Of a stretch of DNA of 62,000 bases, positions 56,201 to 62,000 are shown in pieces. Position 1 is the stretch's first letter; each line of letters starts with the position of its first letter. Under the pieces are notes generated by a model. That model saw only the letters and a list, made by a program, of their open reading frames with translations, was not told where the DNA came from and searched no databases. Origin of the DNA: Branchiostoma floridae (Eukaryota > Chordata > Leptocardii > Amphioxiformes > Branchiostomatidae); the NCBI RefSeq assembly GCF_000003815.2, contig NC_049981.1, forward strand, positions 12,729,304-12,791,303, read 5' to 3'. The translations under genes and the position numbers were made by a program.

Positions 56201-59200
56201 TTGTCTGAGTAAATGTAGCTAACACTTATGGAAGTATATATAGACATTTGCAATAAAAATAAAATGTTGCAGATGAGATTTTATTATACCTGTCTTATAG
56301 CGTCAAGGTATCTCTTCGGGTAATGCTGTACACTTTCTATCGTGTCTGGATCAACATCAATGGTCACCACATCATCAACAGAAACAGCAACTCCGTGACG
56401 ATCAGTAACCCTCTTAGAGACTTCTAAAACTGTTGAGATAATGCGACAAAACTCACGAAGAGAACGAGGCACCAGGATGTAGCATAAAGTTATACCATGT
56501 ACCTGATTGTATATTTGATTTTATAATTAACTAGCGTTCCACGAACACAGACCTTTGCCAAATAAACCAGGTTTATTATGTAGACGTTATATCTGATATA
56601 ACGTCCTTGGTAGAATGATGTCTGTAGACATAAATGTGTAACTTATTACATTTTATTTTACAGGTTATTTGATAACGCCACACAAACTCTTATCAACTAG
56701 AGTTTGGCAACCTTATACCTCCATGAAATTTTATGAGCTTTTGTAAATGTTATGCAACTGACTCACTAGGGGGTCCAAAATCGTTAGTCTTGGTGCGGAC
56801 CATACCAACCAGTTTCTGAAGAAATATCATAAATATCAAAGATCTCTGGCAAGAACCAGTCCCCTGAGCCTTGAGAATCTAACAGGTTCAGAGCAACACT
56901 AAAGGGGTAGAGTAGAGATGCAATTTTTGTAATGCAGGAATTTCATACTTTTTATTCATATGCCTCTCAGAGTCTGTCTACTTTAACTACTTTTCACACT
57001 TTCCCTCTCCTTACCCCCCTCCCTCCCACTTTGTGCGTCTTCCCTTTTTGTCCTTCCCTCTTTTCATTCCTCACCTTCTTTGTTTCCGTGTTTACCTTCT
57101 TTCCATTTTTGTCCTTCCATGGTGCACTTGTGTACAGTCTATTCCCATTCATACATTCCAGTCATTCTAATCATATATTTTCCCCTTAATTATGCAAATG
57201 AGGTCGTCATTTGCATAATTAATATCTATTGATTTTTTTCTCTTTCTTAGCTACATATGTGACAAGTTTGAAAGTACTATCATGGAATGCAGTGGGTCTA
57301 TAAACTTTTCTCATTAATCATGCAAATTAGCTGTAGATTTGCATAATTAGTATGTCATTATGTAAGTCATCACTTAGGCTATCTACATATTAAAAATCAT
57401 GACGATCAGTCAACACGTTCTCGAGTAATTCTCGTCCAAAGTTTAAAATGAAATCGGCGCCTGCAGTTCCAAAAAAGCCGCTAGGGGTTCCAAACTCATA
57501 GCACTTACTTACTCTTTGCCCCAAGGGCTATCTGCCACAGAATCATGACCACAGCATGTCTAGAAACGAGATATCAATAATGGAAATTCCGCTGCAGTAC
57601 CATTATCGAACTTGACCTTCGTTTTCACGACCTCTACCCACCTACCAAAAATGATCAGGATCCATTTAAGGCTTCTTGAGTTATGCTGTTAACAGACGTA
57701 CACGCCTAAAACATAACCTTGCCATTCTGGCAAAGGTAATAATATGTACTGCCTACTACACATGTTTGTTATAGTGTACTGTGTGGGACCGCGTGGCACG
57801 ATCGGGAGCGCGTTGGTCTCAGGCCCGAGAGGTCCCGGGTTCAAATCCGCTTGCCGTGTCACCGATCTTGTGCCCTTGGGAAAGGCACTTTACACGACTT
57901 TCCTCACCTAACTCAGGTGTAAATGAGTACATAGCTTCGGCTAGTGGCAGTGACAGGCCATAGGGGCATGTTCGGGCATGACGCACCCGCCATGACACAC
58001 GAGTCAGGGGTAGGAGGAACCCCTTACATCCTTGGTCGGAAGTCCTCCTAGGAGACGGAAACTCCAAATAACAAACCTGCATCTGCTGGGGCCGTCTTAC
58101 ACGTTGCAAACAATTGCCCCTGTAGGACTTAGTGCGCCAGTGGACGAGAGGGTGGTGGAGAAGGAAGTGCACACCCCTCCTTCACCTTAAAAAGTGCAGG
58201 CCAGGCAGACGGGTCGCCTTAAACCCACCCTGTCTGCCTACCATTGTCTTCCGAGACAGACGGATGCCAAAACAAAAACTGTATCACCAAATATCACAGA
58301 CAGCTTGACGATGATAGCCTCGGGCAATGCTCAAATGCACGAAGGATCACATCTTATCTCAGAATACACCTGCTAGTGACTCCTGATTGTGAGGATCAGG
58401 TATACTGAAGTTTTGTTCATAACTGTGTATAATCCTTTCTATCACACGTCTTGTCTTTCTCCAGATTTTCTGATTTATGAGCTTGGAGAATACACATAAT
58501 GTATTAACCTTTTGCCAGACCAACAGCCGAATGGTTCCATCGAAATGACGTCCCCATTGCAGAAACCAATAGATCGTTGTTGAATAAGACCTTCTTCACA
58601 GTTCCAGTCTTTCCAGCAACCTACAATAGAGATGTTTGAAGTATAAATATGGATTGATAAATGCACCATTGAGCTAGAAATTTGTTACTTTTTTTATTCG
58701 ATGAACCGAATATGGCATATCTTTTCACATGGGGCGCGTTTAATGTCACCGAGCGATTGACAATTTTTTTAAATCATCAACAGGCACCAAGAGAACTACA
58801 GATACTCATGAATACGTAACGACTCAAACAGACCATGGAATTTCCCTGTCTACATTTAAAGTCTTAGGATGCATATGTGCTATGCATGATCAAATGCGGG
58901 ATCACTTTTAATCATCATATTTTTTCCAATTTATACTATTCAATACCCCTTAAAATAACCCTTTAGGCTGGTAGAATCAATCTATGTTCAATGCTACCTA
59001 TCTCAGAAATCAACCCAACAACCATATGGATCCTAAATTGTTCTCTGTATTCTATGGATCCCACTTTGCTGCCTACGGGGAACTTATATAACTTAAAATG
59101 GTACATACAAGGTTCATGTTGTCATCCCATCCCCCATGTCCCTTCTGTGAAGCCTGCAGTTTTTCCACATCGTCGCAAAAGCGGACTGTGTCTCCTTCCA

Positions 59201-61964
59201 TGAAGACTTTCCCACTGGGGTTCACCTTTTTCAATGCTTCCGGATTGAAACACCTGGAAAATTTATATTTGTTAAAACTTCCTGCGTTCCAGGAACTAAG
59301 TTACCTTTTGGGGTTCCTAATTAGCCTTATGTCACTGATCTTTTGCCAAACACTCAGGGTCTAATCTTTGTTTAAGCCCTGGTCACAAAGCTCCTACGAG
59401 CTACCAGCGTATCCTACGGCCTATTAGCATATCCCGTAAAATCAGCCATCGCTGAGCGGCGCGCTATGCTCAACTTTGTTCCAGCGTTGTGAAATGTTTC
59501 GCTTGTGTCTTTTCAGCCGCCGGACACACGTCTGAGCATATCTATGCTTCTTTAGCCCACCAAAGGTGGAAAAGACTGACTCAAAATACAGGCTAAGGCT
59601 GAGATCTGATCTAATTATGCTCGAGCCCACGATTTTAGCTACGATCCAGCGCGTGAATATAGTAATCAAACAATTGTCAGAATGAAATCATACCATTGCT
59701 CTCCGTCAGAAAAAGCAACCATGACGGTCGAATCAGTCGACTTAGTCACACGACCGACCTCACCGATGCACTGGAAAAAATCATTAAAATAAGTTTATGG
59801 TATTTACCTACTAAAGAAACAATCATCGAATGCAGGCATACAGTACCTCAATTGATTGAATTTTGAAATACACTTGTAATGTCAAACTCCAAAAAGACTG
59901 TCATATTTCGCGTGGCTTATGCGTTCCAAACATAAATTTAAGGAGAGGAGTCCTCTACAACATCACAATCGTTACATAGACATTTGATAAGTACTTTTTT
60001 GAGAGTGTGTGCCATCTTTAAACGTTGAAAGTAAGTTATAACCTTCTGCATGGGAGGAACATATCCTCCATGACCAACTTGAAAACGTTGCAGCTTTTCA
60101 TCACTGACGTTGACCAGAACATAGTCCCCAACTGCCAGGCCATGTGACTTGTTCTCCTTCTCATCAGAACCTGGAGTCCTCAATCCTATGAACGTAGTTC
60201 AGAAAGAAGTTAAAACCAGACTTGCCATAACCGTCTAACTTCTACATCGGTCGACACGGTGCGCAGTGTATCTAGGATTAATATCGATAGATTACATAAA
60301 GAATCCGATTGTTCGTAAGTCATTATAACATTTTCCTTTTAAAAAGCATATCTCGCTGGCTTGGCGTACCGTCGGGGTACGTTGGGGTTCGTTTACTGCG
60401 GTACTGTTGTGTTTCCATTGCGCTCACACTTACGTGCGGCACTGTTGCGTTTCAAATCCAGATGAGCAAGTTATTAGCATAGTTGACAATTTATGAAAAA
60501 AATCAATGCAAATGATGAAAATGTATAAAAAGGAGATTTGTTATTAAATAATGTTCATTCACGATACTCGTCGCATAATTGGTGGGCGTCGTGTTGCATA
60601 CCTTTAGAGTGTTCGGCTCAGAACCAAGTGTTGCCGGGTTCGAATCCTGTCATGTCACATACATTTTGCCCTTAGGAAAGGCACTTTGCACGACCTTTCT
60701 CACTTCACCCAGGTGTATGAATGGGTATCTGGCTTTTGCGGGGGAGGTAAAAGGTGGTAGAAGGAGTGGGTTGGCCTCCGACTTTCAATACCGTGTCCGA
60801 AATACAGTGGATAACAATCCACTTCCCTTACGGCCTGAAAAGGATGTCGGTCTACCTTCTGTCTGCCATTGTGATGTGGCACTGTTAAAAGAGGTTACTA
60901 GAGGCTGCATCATGGCAGGGGCAATGTGGGGACATTCTTCCACTTTCAAAAAAATGTATCGCTTGCAACCGACATCGGGGTAAGTTGGCTGCACCGCGAC
61001 GCCTGCTCACGGTACGTCTAGGTTTCGTGAAGGTACGTCTGCGTTGTCAAACCCCGATGTACCGCAATGGTACCGCAGGTAAGATACCCCCTTAAAGACA
61101 ACAGTTATCATAGGCACTTAATGGCCTAAACACCTCAATAGAATTATTTCAAAGGTATATATAAAGAAAACATGAACAAGAACGTCTGGGAATTGTGCTG
61201 TTGATAACTGTTGCGCTAAATTTCAGGTCAGGCCCAAAAATGACCAAAAGATCTGACAGGAAAGAAGAAGAATGAGGAGGAGAAACATCAGGAAAGAATG
61301 CAAAGCTAAAAAGACTAATTTTAGGCCAATTAAATTCTGTGTATATTCTTACCAGCCCAGATCACATCTGAAACGAGCTTCTTTATCATGGTCCCCATGA
61401 AAGTTGGAAAGATTGGAGTCTCGTTGGAAGCATGTCCTGTTTTCTCTATGCACGATTTACATCGTCCACAAGCAATGCAGCCTGAGCTCCCCTCCTTACA
61501 TCCACAAACACTGGTTAAAAGAAAAACGAAAAGAGTGGAGTTCAGTGGAATTTATATGACATGCGTAGTAAAATGATGTGAGGACGGAAAACACAAACTG
61601 AATGCGGCTGAAAAACTGGGCGACGATTGCGTGAACAAAAAAATCGTGATGTACACACACTATCAATGTAACAGGCTGGGTGAACAAAACTTGCCTGATG
61701 ACAGGTTTCTTGTTTGATTTTGAGAAACAATGTATAAAGCTCAACAAAGCTCTATAAAGCTTCACACGTACATCTAGTATGCTGACAGAAAGAAAAAAAA
61801 CCCGTACCGTCCAGGAGAATCTTTCATCTGTTTCGTCATTTGGGGACAGTTTTTACCACTTTCTGTACACCTGTGACAGTCAAGACAGATTCTGGAAACA
61901 TCCTCGTCAAATAGATGAAGACCGTCATGACAAAGCTCTCCGAATGGCCCCCTCAATATTGTAC
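50293..61964 (-). CDS. Mind-bomb/HERC2-type SH3-repeat protein with paired cysteine-rich modules, last 19 exons (5' end outside window)
   Basis: Exons on the minus strand: 61964-61808, 61510-61353, 60185-60043, 59770-59694, 59253-59109, 58620-58509, 56429-56290, 55656-55580, 55264-55096, 54819-54711, 53275-53115, 52860-52787, 52564-52399, 52272-52155, 51870-51714, 51591-51407, 51299-51169, 50789-50719, 50434-50293 (stop TAA). All are GT-AG and in phase: 829 codons. The first two exons form a cysteine-rich module (CLDCHRCTESGKNCP; CGCKEGSSGCIACGRCKSC). Then follow repeats, each split into an N-half exon (GDLV...QNDHGGWDEDM type) and a C-half exon (GKVGRV...GRTWSF type). Six repeats come before a second cysteine module (CMKCVQCVEC; CDCGGSDTGCVDCGKCRLC). 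A seventh repeat and a short tail follow. The repeats resemble the substrate-binding SH3 repeats of mind bomb E3 ligases. No RING, ankyrin or HECT domain is visible here, so ligase activity is not shown. Confidence 0.87.
51407..51870 (-). other. Second two-exon cysteine-rich module of the mind-bomb-like gene
   Basis: Exons 51870-51714 and 51591-51407. The first holds CSPGKHNWKTGKCMKCVQC and VEC; the second VCDCGGSDTGCVDCGKCRLC. Exon sizes and phases (157 bp, 2-to-2; 185 bp) parallel the first module at 61964-61353 (157 and 158 bp). Spacing of cysteines suggests zinc binding. I do not recognise a named domain. Confidence 0.7.
53770..54625. mobile_element. Old dispersed repeats in an intron
   Basis: Sequence of the CGCTAGGGGGCCCAAA type with TTCTTGAGTTATCTTGTTGA, a CA/ACAG microsatellite and an end AACATAACCTCCATGACATT. 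The same family as 57400-57745 and probably related to 13198-13659. No coding. Confidence 0.5.
56700..57745. mobile_element. Old dispersed repeats in an intron
   Basis: CTAGGGGTTCCAAACTCATA and GGCTTCTTGAGTTATGCTGT lead to the end GCCATTCTGGCAAAGGTAAT (57721-57740). This matches the inverted end GGCGAAGGTAA seen at 13647-13659. A CT-rich tract lies at 56990-57120. Confidence 0.5.
57783..58260 (+). mobile_element. tRNA-derived SINE, copy 1
   Basis: A tRNA-like head has an A-box region GTGGCACGATCGGGAGCGCG and a B box GGTTCAAATCC at 57838-57848. It is followed by the SINE core CCTTGGGAAAGGCACTTTAC and CTCAGGTGTAAATGAGTAC. The head lacks a clean cloverleaf and continues into the shared core, so it is not a tRNA gene. 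It lies in an intron of the mind-bomb-like gene, opposite strand. Confidence 0.75.
60577..60990 (+). mobile_element. tRNA-derived SINE, copy 2
   Basis: B box GGTTCGAATCC at 60637-60647 and core CCTTAGGAAAGGCACTTTGC with CCCAGGTGTATGAATGGGTA, matching copy 1. The A-box region is more decayed. Intronic, opposite strand to the host gene. Confidence 0.72.
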
Positions 61965-62000
61965 CTGGAACAAAATTTAAGAGACGTTTCTACATGTGTT

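Noticed and set aside
57783-57855. Possible tRNA gene
   Set aside because: A B box is present, but the cloverleaf is incomplete and the sequence runs into a SINE core shared with 60577-60990.

Overview
The window looks like nuclear DNA of an invertebrate chordate, most likely a cephalochordate (amphioxus). This is an inference from gene content: a vertebrate-style nicotinic receptor split by introns, tandem intronless lysophospholipid-receptor-like GPCRs, a mind-bomb-type SH3-repeat gene, a tyrosine-recombinase (YR) retrotransposon, tRNA-derived SINEs and many foldback elements. Host genes have GT-AG introns. For every multi-exon model below I checked that exon phases join without a break.

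Layout. 0.3-7.4 kb (+): the 3' six exons of an alpha-type nicotinic acetylcholine receptor subunit. Its first visible intron holds a palindrome-rich foldback element and a 5'-truncated L1/Tx1-like LINE. 9.1-12.7 kb (-): two tandem single-exon rhodopsin-class GPCRs of the EDG/LPA type, plus a stranded copy of their upstream sequence at 8.4 kb. 13.8-27.9 kb: one 14-kb YR retrotransposon with split direct repeats (A1 ... B1-A2-B2). It has a two-exon gag, a frame-damaged RT-RNase H gene, and an ALOG-domain tyrosine recombinase with one in-frame stop. It is swollen by nested foldback elements, two of which have perfect 9-bp target duplications.

30-39 kb: locally duplicated, poorly known sequence centred on a divergent gene pair. 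One is a 386-codon gene with about twelve 11-residue repeats (-), the other a three-exon gene of 306 codons (+). 40-48 kb: duplicated and inverted DNA. A 5.7-kb imperfect palindrome (42.2-47.9 kb) sits in a segment whose uninterrupted paralogue survives at 36.2-36.6 kb. 50.3-62 kb (-): the last 19 exons of a large gene built from seven mind-bomb/HERC2-type SH3 repeats, each split over two exons, with two copies of a two-exon cysteine-rich module. Its 5' end lies beyond the window. Two SINEs and old dispersed repeats lie in its introns.

Most notable: (1) the ALOG-recombinase retroelement with its complete A1/B1/A2/B2 architecture and a shared ACTATC junction core; (2) the half-repeat exon design of the mind-bomb-like gene, in which C-half exons alternate short and long; (3) the large foldback insertion with its empty-site paralogue. 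All calls come from reading the sequence; no database search was run.
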